NCBI RefSeq assembly: GCF_000719975.1
Contig: NZ_JOIJ01000016.1
Coordinates: 43,462 to 107,461, forward strand
DNA from: Prauserella rugosa
GTDB taxonomy: Bacteria; Actinomycetota; Actinomycetes; Mycobacteriales; Pseudonocardiaceae
Direction of reading: 5' to 3'
Length of the DNA stretch: 64,000 bases
The stretch's first letter is position 1. Every line of letters begins with the position of its first letter. Both the position numbers and the translations under genes were made by a program. This document shows positions 26,203 through 34,798 of the stretch, piece after piece. The notes under the pieces were generated by a model that saw only the letters and a program-made list of their open reading frames with translations, ran no database searches and was not told where the DNA came from.

Positions 26203-27126
26203 GTGACGTTCCTGTCCGGCGGCAAGAGCGACAGCCAGAAGAACCTGAAGAACGTGCGCGGCAAGGTCGTGCTGATCACCGGGGCGGCGCGCGGCATCGG
26301 CGCGGGGCTGGCCGAACGCCTGGCCGCCGACGGCGCCAAGGTCGCACTCGTGGGCCTCGAAGCCGACGAGCAGGCCAAGGTCGCCGAGCGCATCGGCCCG
26401 AACGCCCGCTCGTGGGAGGCCGACGTCACCAGCTGGGACGCCCTCGAGAAGGCGACCGAAGGAGTCGTGTCGCACTTCGGCGGCATCGACATCGTGATCG
26501 CCAACGCGGGCATCGCCACGACCGGCTTCGCCCGCTCGGTCGACCGCGACGCCTACGAGAAGGTGTTCGAGGTCGACCTGCTCGGCGTGTGGCGCACGTT
26601 CCGCGTCACGATGCCCCACGTCATCGACCGCAAGGGCTACCTGCTGGCGATCTCGTCGTTCGCGGCGATCGCCCACGCGCCCGGACTGTCCAACTACGCG
26701 GCAGCCAAGGCCGGTGTCGAGGCGTTCTGCAACAGCCTGCGCGCCGAGCTGCAGCACCTGGGCGTGAAGGTGGGCGTGGCCCATCCGACGTGGATCAAGA
26801 CCGACCTGGTCGACAGCGCCGACTCCCACCCGGTGTTCGGCAAGCTCCGCACCGGCATGCCCGGCCTCATGGGCAAGACCTACCCGCTCGACCTGGCTCT
26901 GGATCAGCTCACCGAGGGCATCCGCAAGCGCGCCCGCGTCATCCACGTGCCGAAGTGGGTCGGCGTGATGAAGCTGATCAGGGCCGTACTGCCGCCCGTC
27001 ATCGAGTTCGGATCGCGCTTCCAGGGCGTGGCCAAGGCCGACGAGGCCGCGATCGAGGACATCGCCAAGCGCGGCGCTCGCGAATCGGCGCTCAACGGCC
27101 ACGGTGGACGCGCCGCCATCAAGTGA
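26203..27126 (+). CDS. Short-chain dehydrogenase/reductase
   Basis: 307 residues. The Rossmann cofactor motif is VLITGAARGIGAGLAERLA; NAG occurs in IVIANAGIATTGF; the active site is LAISSFAAIAHAPGLSNYAA with YAAAK. The C-terminal 55 residues (KRARVIHVPKWVGVMKLI) are longer than in classical SDRs and may touch a membrane or oligomer partner. The GTG at 26203 follows GAGGAGG. Substrate unknown; NADP use is suggested by the small residues after the Gly motif but not certain. Confidence 0.92.
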   Translation: MTFLSGGKSDSQKNLKNVRGKVVLITGAARGIGAGLAERLAADGAKVALVGLEADEQAKVAERIGPNARSWEADVTSWDALEKATEGVVSHFGGIDIVIANAGIATTGFARSVDRDAYEKVFEVDLLGVWRTFRVTMPHVIDRKGYLLAISSFAAIAHAPGLSNYAAAKAGVEAFCNSLRAELQHLGVKVGVAHPTWIKTDLVDSADSHPVFGKLRTGMPGLMGKTYPLDLALDQLTEGIRKRARVIHVPKWVGVMKLIRAVLPPVIEFGSRFQGVAKADEAAIEDIAKRGARESALNGHGGRAAIK

Positions 27127-27303
27127 CCGCAGCACCGGCGGGCGCGGCGCCACCCAACGAGACACCACGGAGGTGACGCCAGATCGGCCGGCGCGCACGA
27201 GATCACCCGGCTCGGCAGGCCACGCTCGGAGGGCGGGAGGCTTCCTTCCGCCCTCCGGCGCTGGCACGATGATCGACATCGCCCGCTACGAGGGAGGACA
27301 CGG

Positions 27304-27786
27304 TTGTCCCGCCGCGACCAGATCCGCATGAGCGACGACGAGGTGCGCGCGTACTTCGCACAGCAGCGAGTCATCAACGTCGCCACGATGAACCCCAACG
27401 GCAGGCCACACCTGGCACCGCTGTGGTACTTCCCGCAGGAGTCCCGCGCCCCCGTGCCTGCGCTCGCGACGTGGACGTACCGGAAGTCGCAGAAGATCGC
27501 CAACCTCATGCGGCTGCCGCAGGCCACGGTGCTCATCGAGTCGGGGGAGTCGTACGAGCAGCTGCGCGGCGTCTCGATGGAGTGCGACGTCGCGTTCGTC
27601 GAGGACACCGAGTCCGTCGCCGACATCGGCACGACCCTCGCGATGCGCTACGCCGGACTCGAGGGTGAGGCGCCCGACGAGCTCAAGGCAGGCATCGCCC
27701 ACCAGGCACCGAAACGCATCGGACTCGTGCTCACCCCCACAAAGATCGTCAGCTGGGACCACACGAAACTCGGCGGAGGTTACTGA
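27304..27786 (+). CDS. PPOX-fold (pyridoxamine-oxidase-like) flavin/F420-binding protein
   Basis: 160 residues, split beta-barrel fold. N-terminal RMSDDEVRAYFAQQRVINVATMNPNGRPHLAPLWYF is the usual FMN/F420-binding opening, and TYRKSQKIANLMRLPQATVLIES holds the phosphate-binding Arg-Lys. It starts with TTG at 27304 after GGGAGG. Family members reduce or oxidise varied substrates using F420 or FMN, and some bind biliverdin or haem. It follows the SDR gene after a 177-bp gap and is probably separately transcribed. Confidence 0.88.
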   Translation: MSRRDQIRMSDDEVRAYFAQQRVINVATMNPNGRPHLAPLWYFPQESRAPVPALATWTYRKSQKIANLMRLPQATVLIESGESYEQLRGVSMECDVAFVEDTESVADIGTTLAMRYAGLEGEAPDELKAGIAHQAPKRIGLVLTPTKIVSWDHTKLGGGY

Positions 27787-27904
27787 CCGGCGCATCCGCC
27801 GGTGCGGGAGGTCGGCGCGGTGGCGCGATCTCCGGGCGCCGGTTTCGCGGTGATCACCTACGCTTCCCTTTCGTCAACGGTGACGACAAGGAAAGCGGGA
27901 CCTC

Positions 27905-28861
27905 GTGGGTGCACCACTGCGGCGGCTCGGCGCTCTCGGCGCCGCGATCGGCATCGTCTTGGGCCTCGGAGTTCTGGGCATCGGACTCGGCGCACCGGCG
28001 CAGGCAGCCGAGGTCCCCGAGCAGGAGCCGACCGGACCGCCGCAGCCCAACATCGTCACCGCACTGACGTACTCGGGCGCCCGGCCCACCGTCATGCCAC
28101 CGCACACCAACGACTGGGGTTGCGAGCCGAGTCCCGAACATCCCAACCCCGTCCTGCTGTCCAACGGCACGCTGGTCAACTCGTACGCGGACTGGGCGGG
28201 CCTGTCGGGCACGCTGGCCGACGCCGGGTACTGCGTGTTCAGCGTGAACCTCGGTGGGGCGAAGGGCAGCCCGGTCCAGACGGTCGGCCCCGTCGCGGAC
28301 ACGGCCACGCAGCTGGCGGAGTTCGGCGACCGCGTGCTCGCCGCGACCGGCGCGGACCGGCTCGACGTCGTCGGCCACTCCCAAGGCGGCATGAATCCGC
28401 GCTACTGGATCAAGCACCTCGGCGGCGAGCAGAAGATCGACCGGCTGATCGGACTGGCCCCTTCGAACTACGGCACCGACCTGTTCGGCCTGCTCAGCCT
28501 CGTCCAGCGCGTGCCACCGCTGCGCGATCTGATCGGCATCCCGTTCCCCGCCTTCAACGACCAGGAGAAGAACTCCGCGTTCCTCGCCGAGTTGAACGCG
28601 GGCGGCGACACCGTCCCGGGCGTGGACTACACGGTGATCCAGACGAAGTACGACGAGGTGGTCACCCCCTACACCAACGCCTTCCTCGCCCCCGCGCCGA
28701 ACGTCGAGAACATCCTGCTCCAGGACGTGTGCCCGGCCGACAAGACCGACCACCTCGGCATCACCTACGACCCCATCGCCGCGCAACTGGTGCTGAACGC
28801 CCTCGACCCGTCGAGCGCCGAGCCGCCACGCTGCCGGTTCGTCCCGCCCCTGCTCTCCTGA
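27905..28861 (+). CDS. Secreted lipase/esterase (alpha/beta hydrolase, LipA/EstA-like)
   Basis: 318 residues. Signal peptide at residues 1-35 (LGAAIGIVLGLGVLGIGLG then APAQAAE). The fold is marked by HPNPVLLSNGTLVN (oxyanion region; usual HG turn replaced by SNG), LDVVGHSQGGMNPRYWI (Ser elbow), an Asp in TKYDEVVTPYTNAF and a His in KTDHLGITYDPIA. Cysteines in WGCEPS, YCVFS, DVCPAD and RCRFV suggest two disulfides. The GTG start at 27905 is preceded by a weak AAGGAAAG. It should hydrolyse lipid esters outside the cell. Confidence 0.9.
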   Translation: MGAPLRRLGALGAAIGIVLGLGVLGIGLGAPAQAAEVPEQEPTGPPQPNIVTALTYSGARPTVMPPHTNDWGCEPSPEHPNPVLLSNGTLVNSYADWAGLSGTLADAGYCVFSVNLGGAKGSPVQTVGPVADTATQLAEFGDRVLAATGADRLDVVGHSQGGMNPRYWIKHLGGEQKIDRLIGLAPSNYGTDLFGLLSLVQRVPPLRDLIGIPFPAFNDQEKNSAFLAELNAGGDTVPGVDYTVIQTKYDEVVTPYTNAFLAPAPNVENILLQDVCPADKTDHLGITYDPIAAQLVLNALDPSSAEPPRCRFVPPLLS

Positions 28862-28968
28862 AGGCCGGCGGCGGTGCGGCCCGCGGGCCTTGACCCGTTC
28901 GCGGGGCTGCATCGGCGAGCTGCGAACTGCGATGATGAGCACCGGACCCACTCAGCGAGGAGTGCCCG

Positions 28969-30612
28969 GTGACGCTACGAGCCGAGATCGCCCAGTCCTG
29001 GCGGCGCGCCGAACTGTCGGGCCTGAAGCCCAGCAGCCCCGCCGATCGGCTGGCGCGCGACGACTTCACCGACATCGACATCCGTAGCCGCCTCCTGCGT
29101 GCCGCAGACCCGGTACTCGACCAGGTCTCCCGGCATCTGCGGGACACGCGGCTGTCGGTGCTGCTGGCCGACCGCGACTGCCGCATCGTCGCCCGCCGCT
29201 ACGGCGATCGCGCGCTCGAACGGGCCCTCGACGACGTCAGTGCCGTGCCCGGATGCCGGTTCACCGAGGAGACCAGCGGCACGAACTCCCTGGCCACGCC
29301 GTACGAACTGCGCCGCGGCATCGCCGTCCACGGCGAGGAGCACTTCCTCGACGCGCTCAAGCGGTTCACCTGCTACGGACATCCGATCACCAACCCGGCG
29401 ACCGGCAGGCTCGAAGGCGTCCTCGACATCACCGGCCTCGTCGAGGACGCCAATCCGCTGCTCGCACCGTTCCTCCTGCAGGCGGTGGCCGACATCGAAC
29501 ACCGCCTGCTCGACGGCTCGAACCAGGCCCAGCAACGTCTGCTGGCCGCGTTCCAGGCCGCGCGGCACCGGTCGTCGGCGGTACTGGCGCTCGGCGAGGA
29601 CGTGGTGCTGGCCAACAGTGCGGCCGTCGACCTGGTCGACCCGGCCGACCATCCGATGCTGCGGGAGCTGTCGCGCACCCGCCGCGGGGTGCAGCGGATG
29701 CGGTTGTCGTCCGGCACCGAGGTCGAGGTGCGGATGGAGGCGGTGTCGGTCAACGCGGGCATGCTGTTCGAACTGGCACCGCTGCGGCCCGCCTACCGCG
29801 GCGCGACCCGCAGGCGCGCGGCGGGCGGCGTGCTCCCCGGCGACGTCGAGGACCGCCTGGTGCGCAGCGCCCAGGCCCGCCGCCGGGTGCTGGTCATCGG
29901 TGAACCGGGCAGCGGCCGCGGAGCGGCGACCGCCGTGCTGGCCGGATCGCTGCCGCTGGTCCGGGTCGACGGCGGCGACGTCGCGGCTCTCGGCGAGGGC
30001 GAATGGTGCACGCGACTGGAACGGCTCGCCACGCACCATCCCGGACTGGTGGTCGTGCGGGACGTCCAGTTGCTGCCGCCCCTGTCGGCGACCAGGACGG
30101 CGCGGCTGCTCGACGAGACACCGGCGTGGTTCGCGTTCACCGCAGGCACCCGCGACTCCGGCACCGGTGCGGATGTGCACGCCGAACTGCTGGCCCGCGT
30201 GCACCGCCGGGTCGAACTGCCACCCCTGCGCGCCCGCCGCGCCGACATCCCGGCGCTGGCCAAGACGATCCTGGCAGGCATCCGTCCCGAGTCGACCCCG
30301 CGGCTGACCGCGGGCGCACTCGAACTGCTGGCCGCCCAACCGTGGCCGGGCAACCTGCGGGAACTCGAGACCGTGCTGTCCGACGTCGCAGAACAGCGCT
30401 CGACCGGCGACATCACCGCACGCGACCTGGCACCGCTGTGCCCGGTGACGACCACCGCGCCGAACCTGTCGGGATGGCAGCAGGCCGAGTACGAGGCGAT
30501 CACGCGCGCGCTCGCGGCCGTCGGCGGCAACAAGGTGCGCGCGGCACGCGAACTCGGGATCAGCCGTTCGACGCTGTACAACCGCATCCGCACGCTGCAC
30601 ATCACGACCTGA
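28969..30612 (+). CDS. AcoR/bEBP-like activator with GAF domain, degenerate AAA+ and FIS-type HTH
   Basis: 547 residues. The N-terminal GAF-type sensor covers about 50-185, with CRFTEETSGTNSLATP, the typical AcoR segment. A reduced AAA+ region follows (about 285-430): its P-loop GEPGSGRGAATAVL has Arg in place of the catalytic Lys, and the sigma-54-contacting GAFTGA loop is absent. The C-terminal FIS helix-turn-helix is GNKVRAARELGISRSTLYNRI. Such proteins in actinomycetes act with ordinary sigma factors. It precedes the NDMA-dependent dehydrogenase gene by 128 bp, where a palindrome lies, and probably controls it. Confidence 0.88.
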   Translation: MTLRAEIAQSWRRAELSGLKPSSPADRLARDDFTDIDIRSRLLRAADPVLDQVSRHLRDTRLSVLLADRDCRIVARRYGDRALERALDDVSAVPGCRFTEETSGTNSLATPYELRRGIAVHGEEHFLDALKRFTCYGHPITNPATGRLEGVLDITGLVEDANPLLAPFLLQAVADIEHRLLDGSNQAQQRLLAAFQAARHRSSAVLALGEDVVLANSAAVDLVDPADHPMLRELSRTRRGVQRMRLSSGTEVEVRMEAVSVNAGMLFELAPLRPAYRGATRRRAAGGVLPGDVEDRLVRSAQARRRVLVIGEPGSGRGAATAVLAGSLPLVRVDGGDVAALGEGEWCTRLERLATHHPGLVVVRDVQLLPPLSATRTARLLDETPAWFAFTAGTRDSGTGADVHAELLARVHRRVELPPLRARRADIPALAKTILAGIRPESTPRLTAGALELLAAQPWPGNLRELETVLSDVAEQRSTGDITARDLAPLCPVTTTAPNLSGWQQAEYEAITRALAAVGGNKVRAARELGISRSTLYNRIRTLHITT

Positions 30613-30647
30613 CGGCGTGGGGCGCCTGCGTTCGCGCCGAACCCCGT

Positions 30648-30666
30648 GTGTGCAAAAGCTGCACAC
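30648..30666. promoter_or_regulatory. Candidate activator site GTGTGCA-N5-TGCACAC
   Basis: Perfect 7-bp arms at 30648-30654 and 30660-30666. It lies 36 bases after the activator gene stop and 75 bases before the dehydrogenase ATG, a good distance for an activator site. TGTGCA-type arms fit a FIS-HTH dimer. Confidence 0.55.
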
Positions 30667-30740
30667 CCTCAGCACGGCGAACGCTCCGACAATCTCGAGT
30701 GCACGCATTGCAATGACGCAATACGGACGAGGGAGTCACC

Positions 30741-31853
30741 GTGAAGACGAAGGCAGCGGTTCTGTTCGACGCGGGTAAGCCGTTCGAGATCATGGAGGTC
30801 GATCTGGACGGGCCCGGGCCCGGCGAAGTCCTGATCAAGTACACGGCCGCGGGGCTGTGCCACTCCGACCTGCACCTCATCGACAACGACCTGGTGCCGC
30901 GGTTCCCCATCATCGGCGGGCACGAGGGCGCCGGCGTCATCGAGGACGTCGGTCCCGGCGTGACGAAGGTGGCGCCCGGCGACCACGTGGTGTGCAGCTT
31001 CATCCCCAACTGCGGGACGTGCCGCTACTGCGCCACCGGCAGGTCGAACCTGTGCGACATGGGCGCCACGATCCTCGACGGCCACATGCCGGACGGCAGC
31101 TTCCGCTTCCACGGCGGCGGCAGCGACATCGGAGCCATGTGCATGCTGGGCACGTTCTCCGAGCGCGCGACGATCTCGCAGCACTCCGTGGTGAAGGTCG
31201 ACGACTGGCTGCCGTTGGAGACCGCCGTGCTCGTGGGCTGCGGTGTCCCGAGCGGATGGGGCACCGCCAACTACGCGGGCGGGGTGCGCGCGGGCGACAC
31301 CGCCGTCGTCTTCGGTATCGGCGGGCTCGGCATCAATGCGGTGCAGGGCGCCGCGAGCGCGGGTGCGAAGTACGTCGTGGCCGTCGACCCCGTGGAGTTC
31401 AAACGCGAGACGGCCCTCAAGTTCGGCGCGACGCACGCGTTCGCGACCGCGGAGGAGGCCACCGCGAAGATCGCCGAACTCACCTGGGGCCAGATGGCGG
31501 ACCAGGCGCTCATCCTGGTCGGAACCGTCGACGAGCAGGTCGTCGGCGAGGCGTTCGACGCCGTCGGCAAGGGCGGCACCGTGGTCATCACCGGGCTGGC
31601 GAACCCGGAGAAGCTCACCGTGCACGTCTCGGGCGGGGTGATGACGCTGTTCGAGAAGACGATCAAGGGCACGCTGTTCGGCTCGTCGAACCCGCAGTAC
31701 GACATCGTCAAGCTGCTGCGCCTCTACGACGCGGGCCAGCTGAAGCTCGACGAGCTCGTCACCACGAAGTACACCCTCGACCAGGTCAACGAGGGATACC
31801 AGGACCTGCGCGACGGCAAGAACATCCGCGGCGTGATCGTCCACGACAGCTGA
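30741..31853 (+). CDS. NDMA-dependent zinc alcohol dehydrogenase (medium-chain)
   Basis: 370 residues. Catalytic zinc ligands are C40 in AAGLCHSDLHL, His in GGHEGAGV and Cys in LVGCGVPSG; the structural zinc site is CGTCRYCATGRSNLC. The NAD fold is FGIGGLGINAVQGAASAG. The pattern fits the actinomycete group with tightly bound nicotinamide that is assayed with p-nitroso-dimethylaniline and linked to mycofactocin-type electron transfer. It oxidises primary alcohols. The AcoR-like gene upstream is its likely activator. No mycofactocin genes are in the window. Confidence 0.92.
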   Translation: MKTKAAVLFDAGKPFEIMEVDLDGPGPGEVLIKYTAAGLCHSDLHLIDNDLVPRFPIIGGHEGAGVIEDVGPGVTKVAPGDHVVCSFIPNCGTCRYCATGRSNLCDMGATILDGHMPDGSFRFHGGGSDIGAMCMLGTFSERATISQHSVVKVDDWLPLETAVLVGCGVPSGWGTANYAGGVRAGDTAVVFGIGGLGINAVQGAASAGAKYVVAVDPVEFKRETALKFGATHAFATAEEATAKIAELTWGQMADQALILVGTVDEQVVGEAFDAVGKGGTVVITGLANPEKLTVHVSGGVMTLFEKTIKGTLFGSSNPQYDIVKLLRLYDAGQLKLDELVTTKYTLDQVNEGYQDLRDGKNIRGVIVHDS

Positions 31854-31861
31854 TCACCGCT

Positions 31862-31920
31862 GTGCCGCCGAGGTGACTGTGGCCTGCGCCGCACGCAGGC
31901 CACAGTCACCTTCGTGGCAC
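31862..31920. terminator. Convergent hairpin terminator, shared-stem family
   Basis: 27 bases from 31862 (starting GTGCCGCCGAGGTGACTG) pair with 31894-31920 with three mismatches around a 5-nt loop. It lies between the dehydrogenase stop (31853) and the YciI gene stop (31933). The outer stem matches the hairpins at 9006 and 25149. Confidence 0.8.
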
Positions 31921-31932
31921 GGGAATCAACCG

Positions 31933-32217
31933 TCAGTCGGACGAGGGCAGCCACGCTCCGATGACCGGTTTCCACTCGCGCACGGTTCGTTCGGCGAGTG
32001 CTCCCTCGAGGTGATACGGATCGGCGTCGAGCAGCCGCTCGAGCTCGTCCCTGCTCTCGGCCTGCATGATCACCATGCCGCCCACGTTGTCCTCGAGCGG
32101 ACCGGCGACGGCCACCACACCGCGCTCGGCCAGCTCCGCGAGGTAATCCCGGTGGCGCGGCCGCACGTCCACGTACTTGTCACCGTCGTACCGCGTCTGA
32201 ACCACGTACCAAGTCAT
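31933..32217 (-). CDS. YciI-family protein
   Basis: 94 residues from the ATG at 32217. The YCII fold is marked by MTWYVVQTRYDGDKYVDVRP, RHRDYLAELAERG with its conserved His, and GGMVIMQAESRDELERLLDADPY, in which DPY is characteristic. The ferredoxin-like small domain may be a dehydrochlorinase-type enzyme or a sensor; the active His/Asp pair is present. It stands alone and converges with the dehydrogenase gene. Confidence 0.85.
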   Translation of the reverse strand: MTWYVVQTRYDGDKYVDVRPRHRDYLAELAERGVVAVAGPLEDNVGGMVIMQAESRDELERLLDADPYHLEGALAERTVREWKPVIGAWLPSSD

Positions 32218-32274
32218 GCCGCGAACGTACGCCCGCACGCGGCGCAGGCCTCACCCGCCCACACACCCGCCCAC

Positions 32275-32306
32275 ACCGCCATCCGACCGCACCGCCATCC
32301 GACCGC
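32275..32306. repeat. Tandem pair of 16-bp ACCGCCATCCGACCGC
   Basis: Two exact adjacent copies at 32275-32290 and 32291-32306, flanked by CACCCGCCCA-like short repeats from 32250. They fill much of the 234-bp gap between the YciI start and the sigma factor gene. Confidence 0.65.
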
Positions 32307-32451
32307 ACCGTCACCCGCCGGATCGCCGGCCGCCCCAATACCCCACCGGCCTGGCCGGACCGCTTGCCGGGAAACCTGGGTCGGCGGGGAGGGGAACCGA
32401 TACGCTGAGCATGCGCGGGCGGAGAGATCCCCAGCACGAAGGACGGGTTGA

Positions 32452-33069
32452 ATGAGCAGTGCCGAGAGCGGCGCGGCCGGCGGCAGCGCCGACGGCAATG
32501 CCACGAACGCGGTCGAACAGACGCTTCGGCACCTTCGCACGCTCGACGCCCCCGCCCAGGAGCAGGCTCCGCCGCGCGAGGGACCGCTGACCCTCGAGGA
32601 TCTGTACCGCCAGCACCGCATGCGCCTGGTCCGGTTGGCGATCCTGCTCGTGGACGAACCGGCGACCGCAGAGGACGTCGTCCAGGAGGCCTTCACCGGT
32701 CTGCACCGCAACTGGGGCAAGCTGCGCGACGCCGCCGCCGCGGTCGGCTACCTGCGTGCCGCGGTCGTGAACGGGTCGCGCAGCGTGCTGCGGCGCCGGA
32801 AGACGGCTCGCGAGTACGTGCCGCCGCACGCGGTCAACGCCAGGTCGGCCGAGAGCCTCGCGATGCTGTCGACCGAACACCAGGCCGTGGTGAAAGCGCT
32901 GTCGAAACTGCCGCCGCGCCAACGCGAAGTGCTCGTACTGCGCTACTACGGCGGCCTGTCCGAGGCGGAGATCGCCGAGGCGACGGGCATCTCGAAGGGC
33001 ACGGTCAAGTCCACAGCCAGCAGGGCACTCGAAGCCTTGCAGCGCACCATGCCCGATTCGAAGCAGTAG
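32452..33069 (+). CDS. ECF RNA polymerase sigma factor (SigE-family-like)
   Basis: 205 residues. A 45-residue acidic, Gly/Ala-rich extension precedes region 2 (LEDLYRQHRMRLVRLAILLV, then ATAEDVVQEAFTGLHRNW). Region 4 is LSKLPPRQREVLVLRYYGGL followed by the HTH AEATGISKGTVKSTASRALEAL. The ATG at 32452 has AAGGA eight bases upstream. No anti-sigma gene follows; the next gene is nagA, 112 bp on. Regulation may be through the N-terminal extension or transcription. Confidence 0.9.
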   Translation: MSSAESGAAGGSADGNATNAVEQTLRHLRTLDAPAQEQAPPREGPLTLEDLYRQHRMRLVRLAILLVDEPATAEDVVQEAFTGLHRNWGKLRDAAAAVGYLRAAVVNGSRSVLRRRKTAREYVPPHAVNARSAESLAMLSTEHQAVVKALSKLPPRQREVLVLRYYGGLSEAEIAEATGISKGTVKSTASRALEALQRTMPDSKQ

Positions 33070-33181
33070 TCCTTTCCGCGCCCTGAAGGGCGATTCCGGT
33101 TCGGATCCCGGCACGCGGGAACTCTCACATCGCAAGGTTTTCTCGTAGCCGCACGCTGGTCTGGACCAATAGGATGGCGCC

Positions 33182-34348
33182 GTGAGCAGTCCCCACGACA
33201 CCGCAACCCCGCCCCCGGACCTCGTTCTCGCCGGGGGACGCATCGCCCTGCCGTCGGGAGTGGTGGACGACGGGTGGATCGCGGTGTCGGGGGACACGAT
33301 CGTCGCGACGGGCACCTCCGCCCCACCCACCGGGCCGCGAGTCGAGCTCGGCGGCGATCTCGTCGTGCCGGGTTTCGTCGACATGCACTGCCACGGGGGC
33401 GGTGGTGCGTCGTTCTCCACCACCGACCCCGCCGAAGCCGCCCGTGCGGTGCTGGCCCACCGCCGGCACGGCACCACCACGATGCTGGCCAGCCTGGTCA
33501 GCGAACCGATCGCGACCCTGACCGACCAGATCGCGGCACTGAGCGAGCTGGTCACCGACGGTCTGCTGACCGGCATCCACCTCGAGGGTCCGTTCCTGGC
33601 CGAGTCCCGCTGCGGCGCACACGATCCGGCGGTGCTCAGGGCACCCGACGGCGACGCCGTGTCGACCCTCCTCGACGCCGGCCCGGTCAGCATGGTCACG
33701 CTCGCACCGGAGCTGCCCGGCGGAGTGAAGGCGGTGCGCCAGGTGTCCGAGGCCGGCGTCCTCGCGGCGGTCGGGCACACCGACGCGCGTCGCGACGAAC
33801 TGCGCGCCGCCGTGAACGCGGGCGCCACCGTCGCCACACACCTGTTCAACGCCATGCGCCCGCTGCACCACCGCGAGCCCGGCGCGGTCGGCGTCCTGCT
33901 CGACGACGAGCGCGTGACCGTCGAGCTGATCAGCGACCTGATCCACGTGCACCCCGACGTCCTGCACCTCGCGGCCACGCACGCCGGCCGCGGGCGGACG
34001 ACGTTGATCACCGACGCGATGTCCGCCGCGGGTGCCCCCGACGGTCGCTACACCCTCGGCGCACTCGACGTCGAGGTCCGCGACGGGGTCGCCACGCTGC
34101 CGGACTCCGGTGCCCTCGCGGGCAGCACGCTCACCATGGACGCCGCGTTCCGCAACGTCGTCCACGACGTCGGCCTGGACATCGCAGACGCCGTCCACGC
34201 GACGTCCCTCCGGCCTGCCGAGCTGCTCGGCATCTCCGACCTGGTGGGCCAGATCGCCGACGGCCTGCGCGCCGACCTGGTCGTACTCGACGACAACCTG
34301 CGAACACGGCGCGTGATGCATGCTGGACGCTGGGTCACCGGCGAGTGA
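33182..34348 (+). CDS. nagA: N-acetylglucosamine-6-phosphate deacetylase
   Basis: 388 residues, amidohydrolase fold. DMHCHGGGG is the N-terminal metal HxH; GIHLEGPFL has the metal-binding Glu; AVGHTDA and THLFNAM give further His ligands and substrate contacts; LITDAMSAAG has the catalytic Asp. It removes acetate from GlcNAc-6-P, giving GlcN-6-P, for chitin and wall-sugar use. The GTG at 33182 follows AGGA. No nagB or PTS gene is adjacent. Confidence 0.96.
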   Translation: MSSPHDTATPPPDLVLAGGRIALPSGVVDDGWIAVSGDTIVATGTSAPPTGPRVELGGDLVVPGFVDMHCHGGGGASFSTTDPAEAARAVLAHRRHGTTTMLASLVSEPIATLTDQIAALSELVTDGLLTGIHLEGPFLAESRCGAHDPAVLRAPDGDAVSTLLDAGPVSMVTLAPELPGGVKAVRQVSEAGVLAAVGHTDARRDELRAAVNAGATVATHLFNAMRPLHHREPGAVGVLLDDERVTVELISDLIHVHPDVLHLAATHAGRGRTTLITDAMSAAGAPDGRYTLGALDVEVRDGVATLPDSGALAGSTLTMDAAFRNVVHDVGLDIADAVHATSLRPAELLGISDLVGQIADGLRADLVVLDDNLRTRRVMHAGRWVTGE

Positions 34349-34402
34349 CACGGCAGCCCGACCGGCTGACCCGCCCCGAGTACCGCACTACGCTGGGCTC
34401 TG

Positions 34403-34789
34403 ATGAGCGACGACCCCGAGCGCCTGTTGGCCGAGGCGTTGCGGGCGCAGGCTCGCAACGCGCCGCCCACGGAAGGGCCGGCACCGCGGCACGCCGCCCC
34501 CGCGCCCGTGGACGCCCCTGCCCCCGCACCACCCGTCGTGGAGACGCCCGGCGGGTACGGACTGCTGTCCGGCGCGGGCGAAGGCTCCCTCGAACGGGAA
34601 CGGGCGGCGCTCGACGCTCAGCAGACCGCCGTGCGCGAACCGGCGGACAGCCCGCACGCCACCGGCACCCACGCGGTCGACCGGATGCTCGACCGCGACC
34701 GGCCCGTGACCCTGCCGTGGGTCCTGCTGCTCGCAACGGCGCTCGGGCTCGCGTGCGGATGCGTCATCGGCCTGCTCACCGTGACGTGA
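34403..34789 (+). CDS. Small protein with Ala/Pro-rich middle and one C-terminal membrane span
   Basis: 128 residues. It starts with a short charged helix (SDDPERLLAEALRAQARN), has a Pro/Ala-rich linker (about 22-48) and ends with a hydrophobic helix LPWVLLLATALGLACGCVIGLL at about 103-125. This is a tail-anchored layout with most of the protein in the cytosol. No family recognised. It lies 54 bp after nagA on the same strand, so co-transcription is possible. Confidence 0.7.
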   Translation: MSDDPERLLAEALRAQARNAPPTEGPAPRHAAPAPVDAPAPAPPVVETPGGYGLLSGAGEGSLERERAALDAQQTAVREPADSPHATGTHAVDRMLDRDRPVTLPWVLLLATALGLACGCVIGLLTVT

Positions 34790-34798
34790 GTGCGGGGG

